Source: an uncultured Pelagibacteraceae bacterium
GTDB taxonomy: Bacteria; Pseudomonadota; Alphaproteobacteria; Pelagibacterales; Pelagibacteraceae
Reading direction: 5' to 3'
Assembly: GCA_902620585.1 (NCBI GenBank)
Contig: CACNJC010000005.1
Coordinates: forward strand, 1-60,508
DNA length: 60,508 nucleotides
Shown here: positions 49,157-58,724 of the stretch, in pieces
How positions within the stretch are numbered: the stretch's first letter is position 1
How the letters are laid out: the number at the start of each line of letters is the position of its first letter
Translations under genes and position numbers: made by a program
The notes under the pieces: generated by a model
Database searches by the model: none
What the model was told of the DNA's origin: nothing
Seen by the model: the letters and a program-made list of their open reading frames with translations, nothing else

Positions 49157-50323
49157 TTAGGCGCTTCTATAGAGTTTTGTCATAACAAATTCTCTATGTC
49201 CAAGGGCTTCTGCACAAGTCAATCTACCATTAGCAACTCTTAACATTGTCTTAATTAACTCGTCTCCCGCTTGAGATAAATTCATTTCTCTTGAAAGAAT
49301 TTTTGAAACATCGCAGTCTACGTGTTCCTTCATTAATTTTGCTGTTAAAGGATTTGCAGTAAGTTTGACCACGGGCTCTATCGGATTTCCAATAATATTT
49401 CCTTGTCCAGTAGGAAATAAATGTATGTTAAATCCACCTGCCGCTTGTAATGTTACACATTCAGCAGCTGCAGAAGATGTATCCATAAAATATAAACCTT
49501 TACCTTTTTTCGGCTCTTCAGCAGGTTCCAAAACATCAATAAACTTTAAATTTCCAATTTTTTGAAAATTTCCAAAAGCTTTTTCTTCAATAGTAGTCAA
49601 TCCTCCTGCTATATTTCCAGCTGTAGGTTGGCTCTCTGAAAGATCATCAGTTGCTTCCTTTAATATAAAATCATTATATGAGCTCCAAGTTTTCATAAAT
49701 TTTTCTTTTGCTTCAGGAGTAGCCCCTCTAGCTGCACAAACTGTTTCAGCTCCAGTTAATTCTGAAGTTTCACCAAAACATAAATGAACTCCAAAAGGTT
49801 CTAATTTTTCCATAAGATTTCCTACAGTAGGATTTGATGCCAATCCAGATGTAGTATCTGACTCACCACACTTTACCGAAATCCACAAATCGCTTAATGG
49901 ACATTCTTCTCTCTGTTTTTCCGAAGCCCATTGTGAAAACTCTTGTGCTTTTTTAGAAGCCTTCATAATTGTTCCAATATCACCTGTTCTTTCAATGTGA
50001 AAACCTTCAACAGGTTTTCCTGTTTTAGCAATTTCATCAACAATTCTTTTCGTCCATTTGGGCTCAATTCCGATAACTATTACTGCAGCCACATTTGGGT
50101 TTTTTCCTGTACCAATCATTGTTCTAAAATGTAATTCAAGATCTGCACCGAATTGCAATCTGCCATATGAGTGTGGTAGCGCTATAGTACCTTTTATATT
50201 GTTTGCGACTGCTTCTGCACAAGCATTTGAAATATCATCAACAGGAAGAATAATTACGTGGTTTCGTGTTCCAGCCCTGCCATTTTCTCTTTTGTAACCT
50301 AAAAAACTTTTTGGAATTTCCAT
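49157..50323 (-). CDS. suyB: (2R)-sulfolactate sulfo-lyase beta subunit
   Basis: This 388-residue protein matches the large domain of UxaA/altronate dehydratase-type lyases: [49 protein letters not shown] and [13 protein letters not shown]. As a separate chain of this length paired with a small SAF protein, and next to xsc, tauE and apr, SuyB is the best call. The enzyme eliminates sulfite from 3-sulfolactate to give pyruvate. I start at the ATG at 50323, 4 bases after the suyA stop. A sugar-acid dehydratase remains the alternative. Confidence 0.83.
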   Translation of the reverse strand: MEIPKSFLGYKRENGRAGTRNHVIILPVDDISNACAEAVANNIKGTIALPHSYGRLQFGADLELHFRTMIGTGKNPNVAAVIVIGIEPKWTKRIVDEIAKTGKPVEGFHIERTGDIGTIMKASKKAQEFSQWASEKQREECPLSDLWISVKCGESDTTSGLASNPTVGNLMEKLEPFGVHLCFGETSELTGAETVCAARGATPEAKEKFMKTWSSYNDFILKEATDDLSESQPTAGNIAGGLTTIEEKAFGNFQKIGNLKFIDVLEPAEEPKKGKGLYFMDTSSAAAECVTLQAAGGFNIHLFPTGQGNIIGNPIEPVVKLTANPLTAKLMKEHVDCDVSKILSREMNLSQAGDELIKTMLRVANGRLTCAEALGHREFVMTKLYRSA

Positions 50324-50327
50324 TAAA

Positions 50328-50615
50328 TTACCACTTTTTTGTTTTAACGTTATGAACATGGACATGCTCACCTTTTTTTATTGATTTAACTACTTTTCCT
50401 ATATCGTGACCATATTTTAAGATTGTATCACCTTCCTTAAGGTCTTTAAGTGCAATTTTATGACCTAGAGGAACTTCGTTGGTAGAGCTCACTTTGACGG
50501 TTTTGTCGTTTTCCATAATCCAAGCGTTACAATCTTGGCCTTTCTTGGTTTTTTCAATAACGACAACACCAACGTTATCTTTTTCATCATGGATAATAAG
50601 GTCTGGCTGTGGCAT
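50328..50615 (-). CDS. suyA: (2R)-sulfolactate sulfo-lyase alpha subunit
   Basis: This 95-residue SAF-domain protein is the small subunit of a UxaA-type lyase: [63 protein letters not shown]. SuyA works with SuyB on sulfolactate. It is first in the leftward pair and divergent from xsc, with a 72-base shared gap that probably holds both promoters. Confidence 0.83.
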   Translation of the reverse strand: MPQPDLIIHDEKDNVGVVVIEKTKKGQDCNAWIMENDKTVKVSSTNEVPLGHKIALKDLKEGDTILKYGHDIGKVVKSIKKGEHVHVHNVKTKKW

Positions 50616-50687
50616 AAAATATTTAATGGATATAGACTAAATTTTGATATATTGAAAGAGAGTTTATTACTATTTAAGGATTTTTCT

Positions 50688-52469
50688 ATGGCAAAAATGA
50701 CAACAGAAGAAGCTTTTGTAAAAGTTTTGCAAATGCACGGTATTGAACATGCATTCGGTATAATTGGCTCAGCCTTTATGCCAATCTCACATATATTTCC
50801 AGACGCAGGTATAACTTTTTGGGACGTAGCTCATGAAACAAACGGAGGATTAATTGCAGACGGCTATACAAGAGCGACAGGTAAAATGTCGATGGTAGTT
50901 GCTCAAAATGGACCAGGTATAACAGGATTAGTTACACCAATAAAAACTGCGTATTGGAATCATACACCATTACTTTTAGTAACTCCACAAGCAGCAAACA
51001 AGACGATGGGTCAAGGAGGTTTTCAAGAGGTGGAACAAATGAATTTATTTAAAGATATGGTTTGCTATCAGGAAGAAGTTAGGGATCCATCAAGAATTGC
51101 TGAAGTATTAAACAGAGTTATCGAAAAAGCTATAAGAGGATCTGCGCCAGCGCAAATTAATGTACCAAGAGATTTTTGGACACAGGTTGTCGATATAGAT
51201 TTACCACCCATTGTAAGATTAGAAAGACAAGCAGGAGGTGCAGAATCAATAGATGAGGCATCTAAATTGTTGTCGAATGCAAAATTTCCTGTAATTTTAT
51301 CAGGAGCCGGAGTTGTAATAGGAGGCGCTATTGATGACTGCGTTAAACTTGCAGAAAAATTGGACTCACCAGTTTGTTCGGGTTACCAACATAATGACAG
51401 TTTTCCAGGTAGTCATCCTCTTGCAGTAGGACCTTTAGGATATAATGGCTCTAAAGCTGCAATGGAATTAATTTCAAAAGCTGATGTAGTTTTGGCCTTA
51501 GGCACTAGATTAAATCCATTCTCGACTTTGCCAGGATATGGAATTGATTATTGGCCTAAAAAAGCAAAGATCATTCAGGTTGACATGAATCCTGATCGAA
51601 TAGGTCTAACTAAAAAAGTTACCGTGGGAATTTGTGGAGATGCGAAGTTAGTTACTCAACAACTATTAAAAAAACTTTCACCAAAAGCAGGTGATATAGA
51701 TCGACAAAAAAGAAAAGATATTATTCATCAAACTAAATCTGCTTGGCTTCAAAAATTATCAAGCTTAGACCACGAGGATGATGATCCAGGAACTGTTTGG
51801 AACAAAGAATCAAGAGAAAGAGATAAAGACAGAATGTCACCAAGACAAGCTTGGAGAGCTATTCAGGCAGGAATGCCAAAGGATGTAATTATTTCTAGCG
51901 ATATTGGAAATAATTGTGCAATAGGAAATGCATACCCGACTTTTGAAAAAGGAAGAAAATATTTAGCACCAGGGCTGTTTGGTCCTTGTGGCTACGGCTT
52001 TCCTTCAATCTTAGGAGCAAAAATAGGTTGTCCTGATGTTCCTGTAATTGGATTTGCAGGTGACGGTGCATTTGGGATAAGCATGAACGAAATGAGTTCT
52101 TGTGCAAGAGAAGAGTGGCCAGCTATTTCAATGGTAATTTTTAGAAATTATCAGTGGGGAGCGGAAAAAAGAAATACTACATTATGGTTTGATAACAATT
52201 TCATTGGAACTGAATTAGATCCAAAATTAAGTTACGCTAAAGTAGCTGAAGCATGCGGTCTTAAAGGTGTTACAGTAAAAACTATGGAAGAAACTACTAA
52301 AGCAATTAAACAATCTTGTGAAGACCAAAAAAAAGGAATTACTACTTTCATAGAGGTAATTTTAAACCAAGAGCTAGGTGAACCTTTCAGAAGAGACGCC
52401 ATGAAAAAACCAGTAACAGTGGCTGGTATTAAAAAAGAGGACATGAAACCTCAAAAAGGTCTTAACTAA
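50688..52469 (+). CDS. xsc: Sulfoacetaldehyde acetyltransferase
   Basis: This TPP enzyme of about 593 residues converts sulfoacetaldehyde and phosphate to acetyl phosphate and sulfite, the key C-S cleavage in taurine and isethionate catabolism. The N-terminus shows EAFVKVLQMHGIEHAFGIIGSAFMPISHI. The TPP motif GFAGDGAFGISMNEMSSCAREEWP lies near residue 450. The GTRLNPFSTLPGYGIDYWP and YQWGAEKRNTTLWF segments are typical of Xsc over other TPP enzymes. The ATG at 50688 gives the standard N-terminus. Confidence 0.94.
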   Translation: MAKMTTEEAFVKVLQMHGIEHAFGIIGSAFMPISHIFPDAGITFWDVAHETNGGLIADGYTRATGKMSMVVAQNGPGITGLVTPIKTAYWNHTPLLLVTPQAANKTMGQGGFQEVEQMNLFKDMVCYQEEVRDPSRIAEVLNRVIEKAIRGSAPAQINVPRDFWTQVVDIDLPPIVRLERQAGGAESIDEASKLLSNAKFPVILSGAGVVIGGAIDDCVKLAEKLDSPVCSGYQHNDSFPGSHPLAVGPLGYNGSKAAMELISKADVVLALGTRLNPFSTLPGYGIDYWPKKAKIIQVDMNPDRIGLTKKVTVGICGDAKLVTQQLLKKLSPKAGDIDRQKRKDIIHQTKSAWLQKLSSLDHEDDDPGTVWNKESRERDKDRMSPRQAWRAIQAGMPKDVIISSDIGNNCAIGNAYPTFEKGRKYLAPGLFGPCGYGFPSILGAKIGCPDVPVIGFAGDGAFGISMNEMSSCAREEWPAISMVIFRNYQWGAEKRNTTLWFDNNFIGTELDPKLSYAKVAEACGLKGVTVKTMEETTKAIKQSCEDQKKGITTFIEVILNQELGEPFRRDAMKKPVTVAGIKKEDMKPQKGLN

Positions 52470-52479
52470 ATCTTAAAAA

Positions 52480-52860
52480 ATGAAACAAAAAAATCAAAAC
52501 AGAAGCTTTGGGCTACTGTTTTTTATAGTATTTTTGGCTTTAGCTTTATGGCCACTTACAAAAAAAGGTGAGATAAATCTTTATCTAATTTCATTTGCTT
52601 TTATCTTTTTGGTATTAGGATTATTGAATTCTAAAATATTATCTCCTCTAAATAAGGGATGGATAAAACTTGGTGAAATATTAGGAAGAATTATTGCACC
52701 TATAGTAATGGCAATAGTTTATTTTTTAATATTAACACCAATCAGTCTACTAGTTAGATTATTTGGTAAAGATTTGATAGGAATGAAATTTAGTAATGAT
52801 ATAAAGAGCTATTGGATTAAAAGAAAAAAACATTTAGGACCTATGGATAAACAATTTTAA
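52480..52860 (+). CDS. SxtJ-family membrane protein
   Basis: This 126-residue protein has three to four helices and the SxtJ pattern: RSFGLLFFIVFLALALWPL, LNKGWIKLGEILGRIIAPIV and a basic tail with SYWIKRKK. SxtJ was named from saxitoxin clusters and is widespread beside NodU-type carbamoyltransferases. Its stop overlaps the next start (TAATG). The function is unknown. Confidence 0.85.
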   Translation: MKQKNQNRSFGLLFFIVFLALALWPLTKKGEINLYLISFAFIFLVLGLLNSKILSPLNKGWIKLGEILGRIIAPIVMAIVYFLILTPISLLVRLFGKDLIGMKFSNDIKSYWIKRKKHLGPMDKQF

Positions 52861-53012
52861 TGATTGATTTTATAAAAGAATTTTGGGAATTTTTAAACGA
52901 AAGAAAAAAGTATTGGTTATTACCAATCATAATTGTATTAGCTTTATTTGGTATCTTGATTGTTTTAAGTCAAGGTTCCGCTGTAGCTCCATTTATTTAC
53001 ACGATTTTTTAA
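52860..53012 (+). CDS. DUF5989-like small membrane protein (50 aa)
   Basis: This 50-residue protein reads DFIKEFWEFLNERKKYWLLP then one hydrophobic helix, and ends APFIYTIF, the pattern of DUF5989. Its ATG overlaps the SxtJ stop, and its TAA abuts the GTG start of the carbamoyltransferase. This three-gene order recurs in many genomes. Confidence 0.85.
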   Translation: MIDFIKEFWEFLNERKKYWLLPIIIVLALFGILIVLSQGSAVAPFIYTIF

Positions 53013-54848
53013 GTGACATCAATTTTAGGAATATCAGCTTTTTATCATGACAGTGCGGCTTCATTAATTGTAAATGGAGATATAGTAGCCGCTGCTCAAG
53101 AAGAAAGATTTTCAAGAAAAAAACATGATCATAGATACCCATTTAATGCAGTAAATTATGTTTTATCAGAAGGTAAATTAAAGCTTAGTGAAGTAGATTA
53201 TATAGTGTTTTTTGAAAAACCGTTTTTAAAGTTTGAGAGATTATTAGAAACTTATATGGCCTTTGCACCTAAAGGCTTTAAATCATTCAGTCTCTCCATG
53301 CCAATCTGGTTAAGAGAAAAACTATTTCAAAAAAGATTTTTGTTTGAAAAATTACAAAAACATGACGAAGAATTTAAAGATATAAAAAAAATTAAATTTT
53401 CAGAACATCATTACAGCCATGCATCAAGTGCATTTTATCCGTCACCTTTTAAAGAAGCAGTAGTATTAACACTGGATGGGGTTGGGGAGTGGGCAACAAC
53501 AACTGTAGCTGTAGGCAAAGGTAACAAGTTGGAAATGATAAAAGAAATTCATTTTCCTCACTCATTAGGACTACTTTATTCGGCATTCACTTACTACACA
53601 GGATTTAAGGTAAACAGTGGTGAATACAAAGTAATGGGATTAGCACCTTATGGTAAGCCTAAATATAAAGACCTGATTATTGAAAAGTTAATGGACCTTA
53701 AAGAAGACGGTTCATTTAAATTAAATATGAAATATTTTAATTACGCCACAGGTTTAACAATGACAAATAAAAAGTTTTCAGATCTTTTTGGTCATCCTGT
53801 GAGAGATCCAAAAAAAGATTTATTAAATGATTTTCATATGGATATTGCATCATCAATACAAGCAGTAACAGAAGAAATTGTAATTAGACTTACTAAAAAT
53901 ATTGCTAACGAATACAAAATTAAAAATCTATGTTTAGCAGGTGGTGTTGCTTTAAATTGTGTAGCAAATGGAAAAATATTAAAAGAAAAAATATTTGATA
54001 ATATTTGGATACAACCAGCAGCAGGAGATGCGGGAGGGTCGCTTGGAGCTGCCTTAGCATATTGGTATCATGAACTTAAAAAATCTAGAGAAAATTTTAC
54101 AGATCAAATGAAAGGGGCGTATTTAGGCCCTAAATATTCAAATAAACATATTGAAGATCAACTGAATAAATTAAAAGGTAAATATAATAAAAAAACTCCA
54201 AATGAAATTTCATCAATTATTGCAAAAGAATTATCTAATAGTAAAACAGTTGGTTGGTTTCAGGGGAGAATGGAATTTGGACCAAGAGCTTTAGGTGGAA
54301 GATCAATTTTAGCTGATCCTAGATCGGAGAAAATGCAAAAAGAATTAAATTTAAAAATTAAATTTAGAGAGAGTTTTAGACCATTTGCACCTTCAGTTTT
54401 AAGAGAAGAAGTAAATAATTGGTTCGAACTAAATTATGATAGCCCATACATGCTTTTAGTTTCAGATGTTAAAAAAGATAAACAAATAGCAATGTCTGAA
54501 AAAGATAAAAAACTATTTGGAATAGACAAACTAAATATCAAAAGATCTACTATTCCAGCTATCACCCACGTTGATTATTCTGCTAGAATACAAACGGTTC
54601 ATAAAGAAACTAACCCTAAGTATTATAACTTACTCAATGAATTTAATAAGACTACAGGCTGTCCAGTTTTAGTAAATACCTCTTTCAATGTAAGAGGTGA
54701 GCCAATCGTATGCTCTGTTGAAGATGCATTTAATTGTTTTATGGGGACAAATCTTGATATACTTGTCATAGAAGATTTCATTTTAATGAAAAATGAACAA
54801 GATCAATCATTGATAAAAGACTATAAAAATAAATTTGAATTAGACTAA
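53013..54848 (+). CDS. NodU/CmcH-type carbamoyltransferase
   Basis: This 611-residue enzyme transfers a carbamoyl group from carbamoyl phosphate via an adenylate. The N-terminal TsaD-like domain shows SAFYHDSAASLIVNGDIVAA, SEHHYSHASSAFYPSP and TLDGVGEWAT. The C-terminal domain has GRMEFGPRALGGRSILADPR and VNTSFNVRGEPIVCS. The start is GTG at 53013. The target is unknown, perhaps a surface sugar or lipid. SxtJ and DUF5989 partners precede it. The 3' end overlaps the convergent peptidase gene by 4 bases. Confidence 0.93.
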   Translation: MTSILGISAFYHDSAASLIVNGDIVAAAQEERFSRKKHDHRYPFNAVNYVLSEGKLKLSEVDYIVFFEKPFLKFERLLETYMAFAPKGFKSFSLSMPIWLREKLFQKRFLFEKLQKHDEEFKDIKKIKFSEHHYSHASSAFYPSPFKEAVVLTLDGVGEWATTTVAVGKGNKLEMIKEIHFPHSLGLLYSAFTYYTGFKVNSGEYKVMGLAPYGKPKYKDLIIEKLMDLKEDGSFKLNMKYFNYATGLTMTNKKFSDLFGHPVRDPKKDLLNDFHMDIASSIQAVTEEIVIRLTKNIANEYKIKNLCLAGGVALNCVANGKILKEKIFDNIWIQPAAGDAGGSLGAALAYWYHELKKSRENFTDQMKGAYLGPKYSNKHIEDQLNKLKGKYNKKTPNEISSIIAKELSNSKTVGWFQGRMEFGPRALGGRSILADPRSEKMQKELNLKIKFRESFRPFAPSVLREEVNNWFELNYDSPYMLLVSDVKKDKQIAMSEKDKKLFGIDKLNIKRSTIPAITHVDYSARIQTVHKETNPKYYNLLNEFNKTTGCPVLVNTSFNVRGEPIVCSVEDAFNCFMGTNLDILVIEDFILMKNEQDQSLIKDYKNKFELD

Positions 54849-55648
54849 TTAAGATTTAAAATTGTTGCTGGGTCAAGCTTCACATTAAACCAATTCAACC
54901 TTATGTCTAAATGAGGTCCAGTAGCTCTTCCAGTTTGACCTAAAGTTCCTACAATATCTCCTTGCTTAACTTTTTGACCAACTTTGACGTTAATATCTTT
55001 CATATGCATGAATAGTGTACTAATTCCATGACCGTGATCAAAAATTAGAGTTCCTCCTGTAAAATACATATCATTTTCAGCGAGTGTAACCTCTCCATCC
55101 ATCATAGCTTTAACAGGGGTTCCCTCGGGTGCATGGAAATCTATTCCATAATGAGGTCTTCTGGGTTTTCCATTCAAAATTCTTTGACTACCATATACTC
55201 CAGTTATCACATATTTTTCTATTGGATAAATAAACTTATTTTTAAAAAAATCGTATGATGTATCTAAAGATCTTGCTTCACCTATCAATTTATTATCTTT
55301 CTTAATACGCTCATAAACTTCAGGAGGTGGCGTAACCTGATTAGAAGGTAAGCCATCAATTTTCTGAATTTTGTATTCTCGTTTTAAAACTTTTTTGTAA
55401 ATAATTTTTAATTTATCGTCTTTTTGTATCTTAATGGTTACATCATTTTTTCTATCTCTATCTAATCCAAAAGCAAAAAAACCTTCATTTGTAACTCTAA
55501 TCTTTCTTTTATCAATAAACACTCTCGAACCTGGTTCAGTCTTACCTAAAATAAATGAACCTTGTTTAAAGCTACCTTGAAACTCAGTGGCGTAAGAGTT
55601 AAATGGCAATATTAAGAATAAAATAAATTTTATTATCTTGCAGTCCAT
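54845..55648 (-). CDS. M23-family metallopeptidase (LytM-like)
   Basis: This 267-residue exported protein has a signal peptide ending near NSYA. Its C-terminal M23 domain has the Zn motif RPHYGIDFHAPEGTP (HxxxD), FMHM, and GPHLDIRLNWF, where the usual HxH reads HLD, a form I recall in an alphaproteobacterial subfamily. It cleaves peptidoglycan cross-links or acts as an amidase activator. The N-terminal part (GSFILGKTEPGSRVFIDKRKI) is a small beta domain. It overlaps the SDR gene by 16 bases. Confidence 0.88.
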   Translation of the reverse strand: MDCKIIKFILFLILPFNSYATEFQGSFKQGSFILGKTEPGSRVFIDKRKIRVTNEGFFAFGLDRDRKNDVTIKIQKDDKLKIIYKKVLKREYKIQKIDGLPSNQVTPPPEVYERIKKDNKLIGEARSLDTSYDFFKNKFIYPIEKYVITGVYGSQRILNGKPRRPHYGIDFHAPEGTPVKAMMDGEVTLAENDMYFTGGTLIFDHGHGISTLFMHMKDINVKVGQKVKQGDIVGTLGQTGRATGPHLDIRLNWFNVKLDPATILNLN

Positions 55649-56400
55649 CCGCCATCTACTAATAATGAAGTCCCAGTAATCATTGAGGCTGCGTCTGATG
55701 CCAAAAAAACCGCTGCGGATGATACTTCAGACAATTCTGCATATCTTCCTAAAGGAATATTACCCAAAACTTCTTTTCTAAAATTTTTGTTTTTAAAGAA
55801 TTTTTTTGTCATAGGAGTAACTACGAATGTAGGAGCGATACTGTTTACTCGTATATTATATTTTGCTAAGTCTATGGCCATTCCTTTAGTAAGGCCCTCA
55901 ATTCCAAATTTTGTCATGTTATAAACACTCCTTATAGGACCTCCGACATGACCCATCTGAGAAGACATATTGACTATAGCTCCTCCAATTTTTTTTCTGT
56001 TTTTTGTCTGCACCATTTTTAATGCAACTAAATTTGCAACATTAAATGCTGCAATTGTGTTAATCTTAACAACTTTTTCCATATCTTGTTTACGAATTTT
56101 TAAAAAATGTTCAGGAATATTTGTCCCTGCATTATTTATTAAAACATCAATCTTTTTTTGTTCTTCAATAATTTTTTTAAGCTTGATATAATTGGTTAAA
56201 TCACAAACATAAGTTTTACTTTTTACTTTATATTTTTTTGCAATTTTGGATACCGTGTCCAAGTCTTTTTGAGTTCTACTTATTAAAATTAAATTTGAAC
56301 CAGCTTCAGCTAATGCTATGGCGCAAGCTCTTCCTAGACCTTTACCAGCTCCAGTCACTAGAGCATATTTACCTTTTAAGTTATACCTTTTAAGAAACAT
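55633..56400 (-). CDS. Short-chain dehydrogenase/reductase (FabG-like)
   Basis: This 255-residue classical SDR has VTGAGKGLGRACAIAL, INNAGTNIPEH, VNMSSQMGHVGGPIRSVYNMTKFG (catalytic Ser, Tyr, Lys) and GTSLLVDGGW. The substrate is likely a sugar acid, polyol or 3-oxoacyl compound. It lies 2 bases after the TerC gene and is co-directional with GMC oxidoreductase, so an alcohol-oxidising pathway fed by the adjacent TRAP transporter is plausible. Confidence 0.9.
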   Translation of the reverse strand: MFLKRYNLKGKYALVTGAGKGLGRACAIALAEAGSNLILISRTQKDLDTVSKIAKKYKVKSKTYVCDLTNYIKLKKIIEEQKKIDVLINNAGTNIPEHFLKIRKQDMEKVVKINTIAAFNVANLVALKMVQTKNRKKIGGAIVNMSSQMGHVGGPIRSVYNMTKFGIEGLTKGMAIDLAKYNIRVNSIAPTFVVTPMTKKFFKNKNFRKEVLGNIPLGRYAELSEVSSAAVFLASDAASMITGTSLLVDGGWTAR

Positions 56401-56402
56401 AT

Positions 56403-56975
56403 TTATAAAATCAATTTTAAATCAGTGTATATTAAATCTATTGCTACAAATAGTATAGCCAATAAACCCAACCATCCAATCCACTTGTATTTTTCAATCC
56501 ATTTAGCTATCAGATTAGCTGCGAATGCCATTAATGCAATAGATAAAGCTAAACCAAATATCAGTAACATAAAATGACCTTTTGCTGCTCCCGCAACACT
56601 CAATACATTATCAAGACTCATCGTAACGTCAGCCATAATAATTGTAAAAATTGCTTTGCTAAATGAACTATTGTCAACTTTAATATCTTTCTTTTCAACT
56701 TGGCCTTTAATTACGTCTACATATAATTTGTAACAAATATAAAGAAGTAAAATACCCCCAATTAATCTAAGGCCGGTGATCATTAATAAATAAGTTGTAA
56801 TTAATGTGAATAATATTCTTAAGATAACGGCAGCACTAATTCCCCAAAAAATTATTTTTTTTCTTTTGTCAGGATCAAACTTTGAAGCAACCATACCAAT
56901 AATAATTGCATTATCTCCAGCTAAGACTAGATCGATAAATATTATCTGTATTAAAATTATTAATTCTTCTGTCAT
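56403..56975 (-). CDS. TerC-family membrane protein (second of two)
   Basis: This 190-residue paralogue of the protein at 7689-8309 shows [25 protein letters not shown] and [18 protein letters not shown]. The two acidic membrane motifs are conserved. A metal-related role is inferred from the family. Its start overlaps the GMC stop by 4 bases (ATGA), so it is coupled to an oxidoreductase gene. Confidence 0.87.
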   Translation of the reverse strand: MTEELIILIQIIFIDLVLAGDNAIIIGMVASKFDPDKRKKIIFWGISAAVILRILFTLITTYLLMITGLRLIGGILLLYICYKLYVDVIKGQVEKKDIKVDNSSFSKAIFTIIMADVTMSLDNVLSVAGAAKGHFMLLIFGLALSIALMAFAANLIAKWIEKYKWIGWLGLLAILFVAIDLIYTDLKLIL

Positions 56976-58591
56976 TGAGTTTGATTATTTAAAATAAATT
57001 CTGCACCTTTTTCTGCAATCATTATTGTTGGAGCATTAGTATTTCCTGAAGTAATATTTGGCATTATTGAAGCATCTATCACTCTTAAATTCTTAAGTCC
57101 ATGCATATATAATTTATCATTAACAACTGCATTATCATCTTTACCCATTTTACACGTGCCCACGGGGTGAAAAATTGTTTGGGTAAACTCGCTACCAGCT
57201 TTTACCAATTCTTCATCATCAGTAATATGAACACCAGGTCTATACTCTTCTGGTTCATATTTTTTAAAAGTTTCAGTCTCTAACATAATTTTTCTTACAA
57301 GTTTTAATCCTTGAGCCGCAACTATTCGATCATCTTGTGTAGACAAGTAATTCATTTTAATCTTGGGATTTACTCTACTGTCATTACTTACTATTGAAAT
57401 TTCTCCCCTGCTTGAAGGCCTAATATTTGCAACAGTTGGAGTGATACCATCAAAGTTGTGAAGTTTTGATGCTCCTAAAATATCTGTACTAATTGGTTGA
57501 ACATGAAATTGTAAATTAGGTGTCTCTTTTGATGGGTCACTTTTAGCAAATCCACAAACTTGACTTGCTCCCATTGTCATAGGTCCACTTTGTTTAAATA
57601 GATATTCTAAACCAATTAAAAAATTACCAAATAAACTATTTATTTTACCATTTAACGATTTCAAATTTTTTACTTTATAGACTGGTCTAAACATTAAGTG
57701 ATCTTGCAGATTTTTACCAACACCTTTTAATTCATGAATAGTTTGTATGCCATTTTTTTTAAGTTTACTTGAATCCCCAACACCAGAAACCTGGAGTATA
57801 TGAGGTGATCCTATCGAACCTGCTGATAAAATAATTTCTCTTCGGGCTTTAACGGTAACAACTTTATCGCCCTGAAAAAAACTCACACTTTCTGCTTTTT
57901 TTCCATCAAAGTTAATTTTTTGAACGTGCGCTTCAGTTATGATTTTTAAATTATTTCTTTTTTTTATAGGATTTAAATATCCTTTTGCAGCACTACATCT
58001 TAATTTTAGTAAAGACTTGTTATGATTTGTAGTAAATTGAAAAAAACCTATCCCAGTATTATCTCCAGTATTAAAATCATTAGTTTTTGGAATTCCACAT
58101 TCTTCAGCTGCATTTTGAAATTCATCTAACATTTTTAGATTAATTTTTTTATTAGAAACCATAATTGGTCCGCTATCGTTATGAAATTCACTTTTACCTA
58201 ATTCATTATTTTCAGATTTTAAAAAAAAAGGCAGAACATCATTCCACCCCCATCCGCTATTTCCCATTTGTCTCCAATTATCATAGTCATTACTTTGACC
58301 CCTTATCCAAAGGAGACCATTAATAGAGGAACTTCCGCCTAAAGTTTTACCTCTTGGGTACCTAATTGATCTATTATTCATGGTTTCATCTTTTTCTGTA
58401 TGAAAACACCAATCAACTTTAGGGTTGTGCATTGTTTTATAATATCCAACTGGAATGTGTATCCACGGATAATTATCTTTACCTCCAGCCTCGAGAAGCA
58501 AAACTTTATTTTTTTCTTTACTAGTAAGTCTGTTAGCTAAAACACATCCTGCTGATCCTGCACCTATAATGATGAAATCGAATTCTTCCAT
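56972..58591 (-). CDS. GMC-family FAD oxidoreductase (choline/alcohol dehydrogenase-like)
   Basis: This 539-residue flavoprotein shows the FAD motif [15 protein letters not shown], the GMC signatures [19 protein letters not shown] and [18 protein letters not shown], and the catalytic His region [12 protein letters not shown] followed by [19 protein letters not shown]. It oxidises a primary alcohol. Choline is the classic substrate, but betaine aldehyde dehydrogenase is not adjacent, so the substrate is open. It is divergent from the TRAP operon with a 133-base gap. Confidence 0.9.
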   Translation of the reverse strand: MEEFDFIIIGAGSAGCVLANRLTSKEKNKVLLLEAGGKDNYPWIHIPVGYYKTMHNPKVDWCFHTEKDETMNNRSIRYPRGKTLGGSSSINGLLWIRGQSNDYDNWRQMGNSGWGWNDVLPFFLKSENNELGKSEFHNDSGPIMVSNKKINLKMLDEFQNAAEECGIPKTNDFNTGDNTGIGFFQFTTNHNKSLLKLRCSAAKGYLNPIKKRNNLKIITEAHVQKINFDGKKAESVSFFQGDKVVTVKARREIILSAGSIGSPHILQVSGVGDSSKLKKNGIQTIHELKGVGKNLQDHLMFRPVYKVKNLKSLNGKINSLFGNFLIGLEYLFKQSGPMTMGASQVCGFAKSDPSKETPNLQFHVQPISTDILGASKLHNFDGITPTVANIRPSSRGEISIVSNDSRVNPKIKMNYLSTQDDRIVAAQGLKLVRKIMLETETFKKYEPEEYRPGVHITDDEELVKAGSEFTQTIFHPVGTCKMGKDDNAVVNDKLYMHGLKNLRVIDASIMPNITSGNTNAPTIMIAEKGAEFILNNQTQ

Positions 58592-58664
58592 TATTATTAG
58601 TTATAGGTGGAAATTTGATGATTGCCAATGTGTGAATTTCAACCCAAGGTTTTAATACTAATAA

Positions 58665-58711
58665 TTGACTCTAAATTTCTAAAGAGGTTTAATTCTGGAT
58701 TATTAATAATC
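58665..58711 (+). promoter_or_regulatory. dctP promoter with a palindromic operator
   Basis: TTGACT (58665-58670) and TTTAAT (58688-58693) form a promoter with a 17-base spacer. Just downstream, GATTATTAATAATC (58698-58711) is a perfect 14-bp palindrome lying over the likely transcription start and directly ahead of the GGGGGA ribosome-binding site. Confidence 0.55.
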
Positions 58712-58724
58712 AAACGGGGGAATA

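Noticed and set aside
49157-50615. Altronate or galactarate dehydratase (UxaA/GarD)
   Set aside because: The fold matches, but there are no uronate or hexarate genes nearby, the two chains are split as in SuyA and SuyB, and the neighbours are xsc, tauE and apr. Sulfolactate sulfo-lyase fits better.
50535-50687. Longer N-terminus for Xsc
   Set aside because: The frame is open upstream, but it would run antisense through suyA, and family proteins start at the MAKMTTEEAF position.
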